The notes beneath the pieces are model-generated. The model saw only the letters and a list, made by a program, of their open reading frames with translations, was not told where the DNA came from and did not search any database. Positions 26,693-37,487 of a stretch of 38,358 bases of DNA are shown here, piece after piece. The DNA is from Hyphomicrobiaceae bacterium. GTDB taxonomy: Bacteria > Pseudomonadota > Alphaproteobacteria > Rhizobiales > Hyphomicrobiaceae. The DNA is taken from NCBI GenBank assembly GCA_020442185.1, contig JAGRKS010000089.1:1-38358 (forward strand), given 5' to 3'. Position 1 is the stretch's first letter. Each line of letters opens with the position of its first letter. The position numbers were made by a program, and so were the translations under genes.

Positions 26693-28465
26693 ATGAGCAT
26701 CAAGCTGCAACTGCCCACGCTCACGGATTTACGGCCGCGGATCACGGTCATCGGGGTCGGCGGCGCCGGCTGCAACGCGGTCAACAACATGATCGCGGCC
26801 GGCTTGTCGGGTGTCGAATTCGTCGTCGCCAATACCGATGCGCAGGCGCTGACGGCCTCGAGCGCGGAGCACCGCCTGCAACTCGGCATCAACCTGACCG
26901 AGGGGCTCGGGGCGGGTTCGAAGCCGGAAATCGGCGAAGCTGCCGCCGAGGAAGCCATCGACGAGATCCGGGCCCAGATATCCGGATCGCACATGCTGTT
27001 CATCGCCGCCGGCATGGGCGGCGGCACCGGCACCGGCGCGTGTGCGGTCATCGCGCGGATCGCCCAGGAACTCGGCATTTTGACCGTCGGCGTCGTCACC
27101 AAACCCTTCATGTTCGAGGGGACGCGCCGGCAGCGCATGGCGGAAGCGGGTATCGGCGAATTGCGCAAGCATGTCGATACGCTGATCGTCATCCCGAACC
27201 AGAACCTGTTCCGGATCGCCAACGAGCGCACGACGTTCGCGGAAGCCTTCGTGCTGGCCGATCAGGTGCTCTACTCGGGTGTCGCCTGTATCGTCGATCT
27301 GATTTTGAAGGACGGTCTTATCAATCTCGACTTCGCCGATGTCCGCACCGTGATGCGCGGCATGGGGGCGGCGATGATGGGAACCGGTGAGGCGAGTGGC
27401 GAGCGCCGCGCCGTCATCGCTGCCGAGGAGGCGATTGCCAATCCGCTGCTTGACGATGTCAGCCTGAAGGGGGCTCGCGGATTGCTGCTGTCGATCACCG
27501 GCAGCCATGACATGACGCTATACGAGGTCGACGAGGCGGCCAGCCGCGTGCGCCAGGAAGTCGATCCCGAAGCCAATATCATCGTCGGTGCGACCTTCGA
27601 CGACAGTCTCGCGGATTCGCTGCGTGTGTCGATCGTCGCCTCCGGCATGGCACGCGAGCAGGAGGCACAAAAGCCGCCGCGCGTCGTCGACGCAAACGCC
27701 TGGCCGGCCGTGAAATTGACTCCGGACCAGGCGCCCGTGCAGCCGCCGCCGCTCGAGGGGTATTCCGAACCCCGCTCAGCTGGTGCAGCGACGCAGGCCC
27801 CGCAGTCCGCGTCGAGCTTTGAATCGCAGTTGGCTGGCGCCATCGCGACGGGCAAGTCGGGCGGTCCGACGGGCGCATCCGCTCCGGATCGCGGAACGTC
27901 GGGTGGGTGGTCGGGCGGGCGCGAGTCCTGGCAGGCCCCCGGAAACGTGCGGATCGATGCGGGCTATCAGCCGCAGGCAGGGGCCGCAATGCCTCCGCCC
28001 GTGCCGCCCGCGCCGCATGGAGGCGCACCCTATCCTGGCGAAGTAGGTGGTGCGAAGGGCGCCGACGGCTTCCGTCCCCAGCCGCCGGTCGATGTTCGCC
28101 GGACAGCGCGCCGGATGCCGGAAGTCGACGATTTCCCGCCGGTCGGGCAACGAGAATACTATGCGCGTACAGGCGCCGAGGCACCTCGGGCGGTTGCCCC
28201 TGCGGGATCTGTGCAACAGGCTCAGGGCGGCCAGCCACGCCGTCCGGGGCTGTTTGAGCGAATCGCTGGTATGGGCAGACGGGCCGCTGATTCGGCGGGA
28301 ATTGATCCGGTTTCGCCGCAAAACGGCCGGGCTCCTGCAGCAAGTGACGGGAGGGGGGCGGCGCCGCGCGTTGATGGACCGCCGTCGAACGCACTGGGTT
28401 CGGCGCCGACCGCGACGCAGGAGGGCGTTGAACTTCCTATGTTTTTCAGCAAATCACGCAAGTAA
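26693..28465 (+). CDS. ftsZ: Cell division protein FtsZ
   Basis: FtsZ is the tubulin-like GTPase that forms the division ring. ATG 26693 is preferred to an in-frame GTG at 26675, since the protein then opens [20 protein letters not shown] as in relatives. The GTPase core spans about 1-319: [21 protein letters not shown], the tubulin signature GGGTGTG (109-115), [11 protein letters not shown] and the T7 residues. The remaining ~271 residues are a Pro/Gly/Ala-rich disordered linker, far longer than the roughly 50 residues of Escherichia coli, ending in [12 protein letters not shown], a variant of the C-terminal peptide that binds FtsA. Total 590 residues. Very long linkers are typical of alphaproteobacteria. 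Confidence 0.96.
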   Translation: MSIKLQLPTLTDLRPRITVIGVGGAGCNAVNNMIAAGLSGVEFVVANTDAQALTASSAEHRLQLGINLTEGLGAGSKPEIGEAAAEEAIDEIRAQISGSHMLFIAAGMGGGTGTGACAVIARIAQELGILTVGVVTKPFMFEGTRRQRMAEAGIGELRKHVDTLIVIPNQNLFRIANERTTFAEAFVLADQVLYSGVACIVDLILKDGLINLDFADVRTVMRGMGAAMMGTGEASGERRAVIAAEEAIANPLLDDVSLKGARGLLLSITGSHDMTLYEVDEAASRVRQEVDPEANIIVGATFDDSLADSLRVSIVASGMAREQEAQKPPRVVDANAWPAVKLTPDQAPVQPPPLEGYSEPRSAGAATQAPQSASSFESQLAGAIATGKSGGPTGASAPDRGTSGGWSGGRESWQAPGNVRIDAGYQPQAGAAMPPPVPPAPHGGAPYPGEVGGAKGADGFRPQPPVDVRRTARRMPEVDDFPPVGQREYYARTGAEAPRAVAPAGSVQQAQGGQPRRPGLFERIAGMGRRAADSAGIDPVSPQNGRAPAASDGRGAAPRVDGPPSNALGSAPTATQEGVELPMFFSKSRK

Positions 28466-28758
28466 TCCGCTGCTGTTCTGCAGGCCGTTCCGACGGCCCG
28501 GCCAGGGCGATGTTTGTGCGTAACACAATGTAAGAAAGCGTGATTTGTGTCGCTCATGGGGCACGGCTATCGTTCCAATCGTTAACGGCGATGGTAACCA
28601 TTCCAATGCCTTACGTGTCCTCAACGGCACACGTGTTGCAGGCAGGCAACGCCCTAATGGGCGCGTTGTTCAGGGTGGTGAGATCCAACGTCGGGGGAAG
28701 CGTGATCCGTGTGGGATGGGGTTCGCGGGCGCGCTGGGGACATCGAGGGACGGCTAGA
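28466..28758 (+). other. ftsZ-lpxC intergenic region
   Basis: These 293 bp lack a convincing gene, although the lpxC frame is open from 28540. A GGCCGT-TCCG-ACGGCC hairpin (28483-28498) follows ftsZ by 18 bp, without a T-run. The segment 28515-28615 is AT-richer than its surroundings and includes GTTAAC and GGTAACC half-sites near 28580-28600 that recall CtrA boxes but are spaced wrongly for the TTAA-N7-TTAA consensus. A promoter for lpxC is plausible here. Confidence 0.35.
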
Positions 28759-29703
28759 ATGTCGAATCGCTTTATCGGCGCACGACAGACGACGGTTGCT
28801 CGTGAGGTCGAGCTGGTTGGCACGGGGGTGCACAGCGGAGCTCCGGTCTCGGTAATACTGCATCCGGCAGAGGCTGATACCGGGCTCCGTTTCGTCGTCA
28901 CGCGCAACACACGTTTGGTGGCGGAAATCGCCGCTGACGTCCGAAACGTCAAGAACCTGACACTCTGTACGGTCCTAGGCGATGAACATGGTGTAACGGT
29001 CTCCACCGTCGAACACCTCCTGGCCGCTCTTCGTGGCCTCGGCATCGACAACTGTTTCATCGAAATCGACAGCAAAGAAGTGCCGATCATGGACGGCAGT
29101 TCGATTGCCTTCGTCGAGGCCATCGATGAGGTTGGTATCCGCGAGTTGGCGGCGCCACGAAAATTCATCAAAATTCTAAAGCCAATTCGGGTCGAGGACG
29201 GTGGTTGCTGGGGCGAGTTGGTCCCGCACACAGGCTTCCACCTCGATGTAGAGATCGATTTCGACACCCCGCTGATCGGCCGGCAGCATCTCGCTCTCGA
29301 AATGTCTCCCGGCGTGTTCCGTAACGAATTGGCCCGCGCCCGCACCTTCGGCTTCATGTCGGACGTGGAACGCCTCTGGAAAGCCGGTCTGGCGCTCGGT
29401 GCCAATCTCAACAACACAGTAGCAATCGGCGATGACCGTATCCTCAATCGCGAGGGATTGCGGTGTCCGAAGGAATTCGTCCGGCACAAGATGCTGGATG
29501 CGGTTGGCGATCTGTCCCTGGCCGGCCACCCAATCCTCGGAGCTTACCGCTCGGTTCGTGGCGGTCACAGGCTGAACTCCAACGTTTTGCTCGCCCTCTT
29601 CGCCGACAAGACGGCTTGGACACTCGTCCAGGCGCCGCGCGTCCGCGAGGTTGCCTCGGTCGAGGTGGCCATGGGGGCGGCGGCGGTGGCGTTGGCGGAG
29701 TAA
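28759..29703 (+). CDS. lpxC: UDP-3-O-acyl-N-acetylglucosamine deacetylase LpxC
   Basis: LpxC carries out the committed step of lipid A synthesis, a zinc-dependent deacetylation. ATG 28759 (GAGGGA 8 bp upstream) gives 314 residues, normal for the family. Zinc ligands are seen as His86 (STVEHLLAAL), His243 and Asp247 (RHKMLDAVGD), and the catalytic base His270 (GGHRLNSN). Also present are the start RQTTVAREVELVGTGVHSG, VPIMDGSS, and RARTFGFMSDVE. It follows ftsZ as in other alphaproteobacteria and is followed by a clear terminator. Confidence 0.97.
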   Translation: MSNRFIGARQTTVAREVELVGTGVHSGAPVSVILHPAEADTGLRFVVTRNTRLVAEIAADVRNVKNLTLCTVLGDEHGVTVSTVEHLLAALRGLGIDNCFIEIDSKEVPIMDGSSIAFVEAIDEVGIRELAAPRKFIKILKPIRVEDGGCWGELVPHTGFHLDVEIDFDTPLIGRQHLALEMSPGVFRNELARARTFGFMSDVERLWKAGLALGANLNNTVAIGDDRILNREGLRCPKEFVRHKMLDAVGDLSLAGHPILGAYRSVRGGHRLNSNVLLALFADKTAWTLVQAPRVREVASVEVAMGAAAVALAE

Positions 29704-30154
29704 GCAGCGGGATCGTGCCGCTTGTTGCTGGGCATATGGTTTCGGCTGCTGCTTGATTCATCACGGGCGGGACGCTCAGGGCGAGTTCCCGCCCTTTGTT
29801 TCGGTGGGCTTGGTCTGCGGCGTTCGGCCGGGCGTTAGCTAAGCAGTGATGGCGCCGCTCCGGCGGAGCGGGTGGCTGTTGGGCCGCAACTGACACTGAA
29901 ATGGGCGTTTTGGCCACGAATTGCGCCAGAACTGTTGGTATCTGGTTGACCGGCACGGAAGCGCGGTGTCACCGTCGGACGAGGATCAATCGCTCGGCGG
30001 TCCTGCTCTCGGGGGGAGAGAATTCCGCAGCGCTTGAGGAATGTGGCGATGCGGGCGGCCCTGTGAGGTGGCGCTGCGGTGTGGTTGCAGGGGGCGGCAT
30101 GGGGTCGCTGGACTGACGCGACGATTTCAGACGTTTCGAGACAGGGCGACAAGC
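29704..30154 (+). other. lpxC-bamD intergenic region
   Basis: The 451 bp hold a terminator for lpxC (29765-29802) and a perfect 7-bp hairpin CCGCTCC-GGC-GGAGCGG (29855-29871) of unknown role without a T-run. No gene with convincing codon use is present. The bamD frame is open upstream of its start from 30041, but that translation is not family-like. The bamD promoter should lie here; no clear -35/-10 pair was identified. Confidence 0.4.
29765..29802 (+). terminator. Rho-independent terminator after lpxC
   Basis: GGGCGGGA (29765-29772) pairs perfectly with TCCCGCCC (29787-29794) across a 14-nt loop and is followed by TTTGTTTC. It is 61 bp after the lpxC stop and probably closes the long mraZ-lpxC transcription unit. 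Confidence 0.8.
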
Positions 30155-31075
30155 ATGGTGATGGCAACATCCGAAACGACAGACGCATTGGACGCGCGTC
30201 GGTGGCCGTCGCGCAGGGTGATTTCCGCGCGTGCCCCGCGGCTTCTCGGATGTGTTCTGGCGCTGGCCGGCATCTCCTTGCTGCAGGGATGCAGCAGCTC
30301 GACGGGTGATCTTCAGGCGGCGCTCAACCCCGATCCGCCGGGGCAGATGTTCGCAGCCGCCGACAAGCTGATGGGGCGCGGAAAATACGAATCCGCCGCG
30401 AAGAAATTCGAGGATCTCGATCGCGACCATCCCTATGCACCTGAAGCGCGCCGCGCGATCGTCATGGCAGCCTATGCCTATTACAAGGCTGGCAAGCTAC
30501 CCGAGGCGATCGCTTCGGCCGAGCGCTACACCACAATGCATCCGGGTACGAAGGAAGCCGCCCTCGCGCATCACATCATCGCGTCGTCCTACTTCGACGA
30601 GATGGGTACGCCGAACCGCGATCAGTCTTCGACGAAGAAGGCACTACGCGAGCTGAAGAAGCTCAAGGCCCAGTATCCCGACAGCGAATACGCGCAGAAG
30701 GCCGATAACCGTATTCGTCTGGCGGAAGACACGCTGGCGGCCTCCGAGATGGAGGTCGGTCGCTATTATCTCAAGAACGGCAATCATGTCGCGGCGATCA
30801 ATCGCTTCAAGTCGGTCGTTTCGGAATACCAGACGACGGCGCACGTCGAGGAAGCGTTGATGCGCCTCGTCGAGAGCTACATGGCGCTCGGCATCAAGCC
30901 GGAGGCACAGTCTGCCGCCGCGGTATTGGGGCACAACTTCCCGAATTCGCGTTGGTACAAGGACGCCTACGCCTTGTTGCAGACGGACGGTCTGGCGCCG
31001 CGCGAAAACAGCGAATCTTGGATCTCGAAGGCATGGAAGGCCGTGCCCAAGCTTTCGCTCGGCGGTCCGACCTGA
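30155..31075 (+). CDS. bamD: Outer membrane assembly lipoprotein BamD (ComL)
   Basis: BamD is the essential lipoprotein of the BAM complex that inserts beta-barrel proteins into the outer membrane. ATG 30155 has AGGGCG 6 bp upstream; 306 residues. Residues 28-45 are a lipoprotein signal with the lipobox LLQGC and the lipidated Cys46. The mature part has tetratricopeptide repeats, for example GRGKYESAAKKFEDLDRDHP, YKAGKLPEAIASAERYTTMH, DSEYAQKADNRI and NHVAAINRFKSVVSEY. A long cytoplasmic stretch before the signal (about 25 residues) is unusual; an internal ATG at 30161 hardly changes this. Confidence 0.94.
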   Translation: MVMATSETTDALDARRWPSRRVISARAPRLLGCVLALAGISLLQGCSSSTGDLQAALNPDPPGQMFAAADKLMGRGKYESAAKKFEDLDRDHPYAPEARRAIVMAAYAYYKAGKLPEAIASAERYTTMHPGTKEAALAHHIIASSYFDEMGTPNRDQSSTKKALRELKKLKAQYPDSEYAQKADNRIRLAEDTLAASEMEVGRYYLKNGNHVAAINRFKSVVSEYQTTAHVEEALMRLVESYMALGIKPEAQSAAAVLGHNFPNSRWYKDAYALLQTDGLAPRENSESWISKAWKAVPKLSLGGPT

Positions 31076-31322
31076 CCGGTCGCGCCGGGATGTCGACGGA
31101 CTGCGTTTGCGTCGGAGCCACGGGTCGACGCCTCGGCCGCCCTGGATCGGGTCCGAGAATCGGGGGCACAGCGAACGACTGGTGCGCGCCGCTGGAAGCT
31201 CGTCATGCATGGACTGGTAATCGCAGCACCCTGGCGGCTCGGTCTGGGCAGCAACGAGGCTCGGGCGCCGTCGGCCACGTCCCACGCGCCGAAGCCGAAC
31301 GTTACCAGCGCAGCACCGATTC

Positions 31323-31826
31323 ATGAGTGTGCCACCACCAGGTCCTGACAGCGCATCCGGCCGGCTTGTCGACCGTCTCATTGCGTCTTTCGAACGCCGG
31401 CACCAGACATTCGCCAATCGCGCCATCCTGGTGATAGCGACACCGCTCATGGTGTGGGGCGGTCTTGCCATTCTCAGGGCGCTCCCGGTTCCCGCAGCGA
31501 TCTCGGGCGTGCCGCTGCTCAATTGGGCATTGGCGGGGGGCGCGGCACTTGTCGGTGGTGCATTCGTCCTTTCGCTCCGGCTCGGCTGGGCGATGCTGGC
31601 GTTCGTCGCTCTGCTGCTTGTGCTGGTCGCAATTTTCGGTAGCGACGCCGTGTTGCCGATCTGGCAGTCCGGCATCACGTTTCTGGTCCTCGGCTGGATC
31701 GCGTGGCTGGTCGGGCGGCGTATCGAGGGCCGCCCGCGCGATCTCGGCGAAATCGCATTCGATCTGTTGATGGCGCCCGTCTGGCTGATCGCAACCATTC
31801 TGCGTCTGCTGCGTATCGGGTATTGA
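31323..31826 (+). CDS. Membrane protein resembling DUF962/Mpo1, with conserved histidines replaced
   Basis: A 167-residue protein with about four hydrophobic helices (34-55, 67-85, 89-106, 115-130). The N-terminal FERRHQTFANRAILVIATPL (23-42) aligns with the Mpo1/DUF962 pattern H-x4-N-x3-H-x3-G-x-P: His27, Asn32 and Pro41 fit, but the second histidine is Leu36. Near the C-terminus WLVGRRIEGRPRDL (129-141) corresponds to the family G-H-x-x-EG(R/K) motif with Arg132 in place of histidine. Mpo1 is an iron-dependent dioxygenase acting on 2-hydroxy fatty acids; loss of these ligands suggests a non-catalytic or changed role. It sits between bamD and ligA. The family link is by eye. Confidence 0.72.
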   Translation: MSVPPPGPDSASGRLVDRLIASFERRHQTFANRAILVIATPLMVWGGLAILRALPVPAAISGVPLLNWALAGGAALVGGAFVLSLRLGWAMLAFVALLLVLVAIFGSDAVLPIWQSGITFLVLGWIAWLVGRRIEGRPRDLGEIAFDLLMAPVWLIATILRLLRIGY

Positions 31827-31924
31827 TAACAGCGCATCGAACTGGCGAACCGGCACTGGCGTCCCTAATGGTCGGGTGAACACGTCAATTCGGCGCGACC
31901 GAAGCGGACGAGCGCGAAGCATAG

Positions 31925-34054
<2,130 letters not shown>

Positions 34055-34256
34055 GGGTCGGGGATGGCGATGTGACGCCTGGCGGGAACAGGGCAGCATC
34101 GCGAGCCGGGAGCCGCGTGCCGAACGTCGCTAGCGCCCCGGTCGCTATGGCCGATCGGCAACGCCTGTGGATAGCGGTGTTCCTCGCCAGGCCCGACTCA
34201 GGGTTAGCTGGCGGGCCGATTATGGCGATTGCATCGAACACCAACGGACGAAAAGC

Positions 34257-36236
34257 ATGAGTTTCTGCCGACGCTGCGCCCGCGCGCTGAACGATAGCGA
34301 CCTCGATCCGAGCGACTTCGACGAGGCGTACGAGGAAGCTATCGAACTCGACATCCGCGATGCCGTCGACGAGAACCTCGCAGCGATCTGGGACACCGCC
34401 TTCAATCTCGCCGAGGCGAATGCAACCGCAACGGTGGGGGTCGAGCATCTCGTCAATGCGATGACGCTCGTTGCGTCTACGGCGGCGTTCCTGCATGCAC
34501 GCGGCGTCGACGTCGAGGCGCTTCGCCGCGAGAGCGGCCGGGTCGTTGCGGCGGGTGCCAGCGACGATGCCCTCACCGAATTCGATCTCGATGTCGATAT
34601 CGACCTCGAGACGAGCTACGAACTTGCGGTTACATTGGCCGAAAGCGCCGAGCGTTCCCGCGCGACGATGGATGATCTCCTCGAGGTGCTGGCCAACTAC
34701 GAGGCGGGTGTGCCGGAAGTTCAGGGCCTCGTCGCGCTATTGTCGCGACGGCGTGGCGCGGCGCGGGCGCAGGATCGCTTGCGGACCGCCAATTTCATTT
34801 CCGCGTCCACGGTGCCCCCGATCGAAACGTTGCTCTCCTCGCGCCCTGGTTCGCAGATGTTCCGATCCGCGATCGCCCTTTCGCCCGATAACGCAACCCA
34901 ATCCCGCGCTACCGCAGCGAGCCTCGATACGGCTGGGTTTGGTCCCGCGCGCGGATCGGATGATACAGCCCGGCGTCTCGATGCGATCGATCGCCGGCTC
35001 GCGGATCTCGCGCGGCACGTCGCCTTCGGGGATGCGTCCGCCCGCGTTAGCGATAGTGGTGGTCAGAACGCACGTCACGGTGCCGTCGAGCAGCGCCGAA
35101 TGCAAGCCGCCGATACCGCTGGACAAGCGGCATGTTCGCAGGTTTCCGCCGTCGCGCTGGATCTCCGTCCACTCACGGCTCGCCTCGACGAACTGGCGGC
35201 CGCGCAGCGACGCATCGACGAGCGCCTCGCCGCAACCCTTCATGCGGATCGCGACCGCCCCCTCGCTTCATCGCGCGGGGCGCAATCGACGTCTGGTGAA
35301 GCTCGGCTTGAGCGCATGCTGGAGATGCTGAGCAGGGCGCTCGAACGGCAGAATGACGAAATCGTGCGGCTCTCGGAACGCGTGGCATCCTGGCAGCCTC
35401 GGACGGGCGAAAGGCCGGCGCGTGGTAGTGCGGTAAGTGGGACGACGCGCGAGGCCGATGTCGCGTCGCATCCGAACGCGAACGACGGTGGTTCGCGGAT
35501 GCTGGCGGACAATGCCAATCGCCGCGGCTCGCGCAAGGGGCGTGGTGGTGACGGTAAGCGGCAACGACGGCGGCGTCACTATGGTGCCCTCGGTTTCGCA
35601 ACGGTCTCGCGTGGGATCGCAAAACGCATGCCGTCGCGCCGCGAGCGTTCCTGGTGGCCGTATCTCGGCGATCCGCTGAGCTTTCGGCAGGCTCGACGCA
35701 ATGGCGGCCTTTTCCGCGCTTGGGGAGAGCGCGCCTCGAGGCAAGCAGTGCCGCGGCGTGGCCGCAACATGCCGCGCGGCGTCGCCAGTCCATCGGAGAA
35801 GCGATTTTATCTCGCGCTCGACCACGACATCGTTCACGCGCCGTCGATTGGCCCACGGACAGCCGAGCGGTTGCGCGCGGCGAGGATCTTGAAAGTGCGC
35901 GATCTGTTGACCGCCGATCTCGAGCAGGCCGCGCACATCATCGCGACGCGCCACATCACGCCGACGACGCTCGCCGATTGGCGCGATCAGGCGCGGCTCG
36001 TGTGCGCCGTGCCATTTCTGCGCGGCACACATGCGCAGTTGCTGGTTGGCGCCGGTTTTCGCACGCCAGAGGCCGTGGCTGCGGCGGCGAGTGCGGACGT
36101 GCTGAGCGCCATCCTGCGCTATGCGGCGACGCGTGACGGCCAGAGCGTATTGCGCAACGGCCCGCCGCCAGAACCGGAAAAGATCGAGGCATGGGTGCGA
36201 AATGCCGGCGAGGCGGAACTTGCCCGCGTGGCGTGA
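34257..36236 (+). CDS. Multidomain protein: Clp-N-like helices, coiled coil, basic linker, DUF4332-like end
   Basis: The 659-residue product starts at MSFCRRCARAL (34257). The opening has a CxxC (Cys4, Cys7). Residues about 45-90 (WDTAFNLAEANATATVGVEH, LHARGVDVEALRRES) and 119-165 (SYELAVTLAESAERSRATMD) resemble the two repeats of the ClpA/ClpB N-domain, but no AAA+ motor follows. Residues 235-330 and 345-380 have coiled-coil character (ARRLDAIDRRLADLARHV, ARLERMLEMLSRALERQNDE). A basic low-complexity linker (421-465) precedes a C-terminal domain (520-650) with two helix-hairpin-helix-like units (PSIGPRTAERLRAARI, LVGAGFRTPEAVAAA), matching DUF4332. Function unknown; adaptor or nucleic-acid binding is an inference. 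Confidence 0.82.
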   Translation: MSFCRRCARALNDSDLDPSDFDEAYEEAIELDIRDAVDENLAAIWDTAFNLAEANATATVGVEHLVNAMTLVASTAAFLHARGVDVEALRRESGRVVAAGASDDALTEFDLDVDIDLETSYELAVTLAESAERSRATMDDLLEVLANYEAGVPEVQGLVALLSRRRGAARAQDRLRTANFISASTVPPIETLLSSRPGSQMFRSAIALSPDNATQSRATAASLDTAGFGPARGSDDTARRLDAIDRRLADLARHVAFGDASARVSDSGGQNARHGAVEQRRMQAADTAGQAACSQVSAVALDLRPLTARLDELAAAQRRIDERLAATLHADRDRPLASSRGAQSTSGEARLERMLEMLSRALERQNDEIVRLSERVASWQPRTGERPARGSAVSGTTREADVASHPNANDGGSRMLADNANRRGSRKGRGGDGKRQRRRRHYGALGFATVSRGIAKRMPSRRERSWWPYLGDPLSFRQARRNGGLFRAWGERASRQAVPRRGRNMPRGVASPSEKRFYLALDHDIVHAPSIGPRTAERLRAARILKVRDLLTADLEQAAHIIATRHITPTTLADWRDQARLVCAVPFLRGTHAQLLVGAGFRTPEAVAAAASADVLSAILRYAATRDGQSVLRNGPPPEPEKIEAWVRNAGEAELARVA

Positions 36237-36296
36237 TCGCAATGTCGCTGTAGCAACGGCGGCTGCGGCGGCCGGTGCGATGTTTGAAAAGCACAA

Positions 36297-36325
36297 GGCG
36301 TGCGCTCCGGACAGGGGCGCACGCC
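36297..36325. terminator. Hairpin, likely bidirectional terminator
   Basis: GGCGTGCGC (36297-36305) pairs perfectly with GCGCACGCC (36317-36325). It is 60 bp past the stop of the + strand gene at 36236 and 110 bp past the stop of the - strand gene at 36435. On the - strand the hairpin is followed by TTGTGCTTTTC, a moderate T-rich tail; on the + strand no T-run follows. Confidence 0.55.
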
Positions 36326-36434
36326 TCACGAATTGTCAGAAGGCCTCATCGCGGACCAATCGGCGACGCAAGCTCGCAATCGCTGTCTCACGCGGACGAT
36401 CACACCACCGTCGCGCCGCTGCGATGGAAACGCA

Positions 36435-36800
36435 TCAGTGCATGTAGGGCGAATCGCCGCCGCGCGGTGCAATGCCTGAATCGAAGAAGAAACCGTGGTC
36501 GAACGGTCCAGCCTTCGTCTGGCGGTCGATGAAGGGGTCACGCAGGCTATTGGCGCTGCCGAAGCGTCCCCGCGCATCGCCATAGGTGTTGATCGTATCG
36601 GCAGCCGAGTAGGAGTATCCGCCACGACGGGCGACATAGCCCTTCACGCGCGGCCCACGGCGATAATAGCTGGACTTGGGGTGGGCGCCTTCGCCGTAGT
36701 AACCACGGTCGCGGCGGTCGCCCGCGTCGGCAGGCGAGGCGGCCGACAAGGCCACGACGGATACGGCCAGGATTGCCGCGAAAATTCCACGCATCATCAT
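36435..36800 (-). CDS. Small exported protein, function unknown
   Basis: From the first of three consecutive ATG codons (36800 downward) the product has 121 residues; GAAGAGGG lies just upstream on the - strand. Residues 1-26 form a signal peptide (FAAILAVSVVALSAASPADA, cleavage likely after ADA). The mature part is rich in Gly, Arg and Tyr (GDRRDRGYYGEG, YYRRGPRVKGYVARRGGYSY) and ends GIAPRGGDSPYMH. Such Gly/Tyr/Arg proteins are common in the envelope of Hyphomicrobiales, but no defined family is recognised. It is convergent with the 659-residue gene. Confidence 0.75.
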   Translation of the reverse strand: MMMRGIFAAILAVSVVALSAASPADAGDRRDRGYYGEGAHPKSSYYRRGPRVKGYVARRGGYSYSAADTINTYGDARGRFGSANSLRDPFIDRQTKAGPFDHGFFFDSGIAPRGGDSPYMH

Positions 36801-37132
36801 ACAAACCCTCTTCACTTGAACTCGGCGATTGCCAACGATCAACGCAACGCTAACGCAAATCGTCAACGAAACCTTTAAGAAAGGGTAAGTTGTTCAGGCT
36901 TTCGGACGTTCCCTGTCACGGTTGCGCCACGCTGTGAAGGCTGTTCACTGTGGTTTCCGCATCGGCCCGTATATACCGCTGTCATCGGAACTACAGTTTC
37001 CGGAATGCTGCCATGCTGAGGTTATGCGCACGTGCTATATGCCGAACGCTCGCGCTCTTTGACCGCAAGCGGCGGCGAGGCAACCGCAATGTTGCTGTTC
37101 CGATAAACGAACTTCTCGGAAGGACCCACTTC
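36801..37132. other. Divergent intergenic region between two small genes
   Basis: This 332-bp segment must contain promoters for the - strand exported protein and the + strand hydrophobic protein. It is AT-richer near 36830-36900, where TTTAAGAAAGGGTAAG gives a poor CtrA-like half match. TTCACT (36944) with TATATA (36970) has a 20-bp spacer, too long for a usual sigma-70 promoter. GGAAGGA is the ribosome site of the right-hand gene. No further gene seen. Confidence 0.4.
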
Positions 37133-37423
37133 ATGGACCCCGTAACAATCATCATTCAGCTGCTCAGCGGCGCACTCGGCGGCAACGTCGTCGGCGCGCT
37201 CGTCAAGCGCATCAGCCTCGGTCTGCTCGGCAACTCGCTCGCGGGCATACTCGGTGGCGGCATCGGAGGGCAGATACTCGGACCTCTGCTCGGCTTGCCT
37301 GCCGCGACCGGTGGCGGTCTAAACCTCGAAGCCATTCTCGCGCAGGTCGCGGGCGGCGGCGCGGGTGGCGGTCTCCTGATGGTCGTCATCGGCGTCATCA
37401 AGAGCATGCTCGCCAAGCGCTGA
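37133..37423 (+). CDS. Small glycine-rich hydrophobic protein, function unknown
   Basis: The 96-residue product starts at ATG 37133 with GGAAGGA about 9 bp upstream; an upstream in-frame extension from 36950 is not protein-like. It is almost entirely hydrophobic with many glycines: IIIQLLSGALGGNVVGALVK, SLAGILGGGIGGQILGPLLG and GGGAGGGLLMVVIGVIKSML. The GxxxG-like spacing suggests packed membrane helices. Similar small proteins occur in many alphaproteobacteria without assigned function. A perfect 12-bp terminator hairpin follows 37 bp after the stop. Confidence 0.8.
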   Translation: MDPVTIIIQLLSGALGGNVVGALVKRISLGLLGNSLAGILGGGIGGQILGPLLGLPAATGGGLNLEAILAQVAGGGAGGGLLMVVIGVIKSMLAKR

Positions 37424-37459
37424 CGGCGCGGCAACGGGCCTTGCAAGGCAAAAGAAGAG

Positions 37460-37487
37460 CGCGCGCGCAGAACGATCTGCGCGCGCG
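37460..37487. terminator. Strong hairpin between convergent genes, bidirectional terminator
   Basis: CGCGCGCGCAGA (37460-37471), loop ACGA, TCTGCGCGCGCG (37476-37487): a perfect 12-bp stem. It is followed by TATTTC on the + strand and by CTCTTCTTTTGCC on the - strand, so it can stop transcription from both convergent neighbours. Confidence 0.75.

Noticed and set aside
28483..28498. Terminator after ftsZ
   Set aside because: GGCCGT/ACGGCC is a good small hairpin, but no T-run follows, so termination is not supported.
28575..28605. CtrA-like half-sites before lpxC
   Set aside because: Spacing between GTTAAC and GGTAACC does not fit TTAA-N7-TTAA; kept only as a remark on the intergenic region.
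31204..31347. 47-codon open frame between bamD and the Mpo1-like gene, or a recN remnant
   Set aside because: No ribosome site, overlaps the next gene in another frame, and the translation has no RecN N-terminal or P-loop features.
34078..34192. Inverted repeat GCCTGGCG ... CGCCAGGC after ligA as a terminator
   Set aside because: The arms are about 100 bp apart and no T-run follows.
36950..37132. N-terminal extension of the small glycine-rich protein
   Set aside because: The upstream part is Arg/Cys-rich and unlike the rest; GGAAGGA sits directly before ATG 37133.
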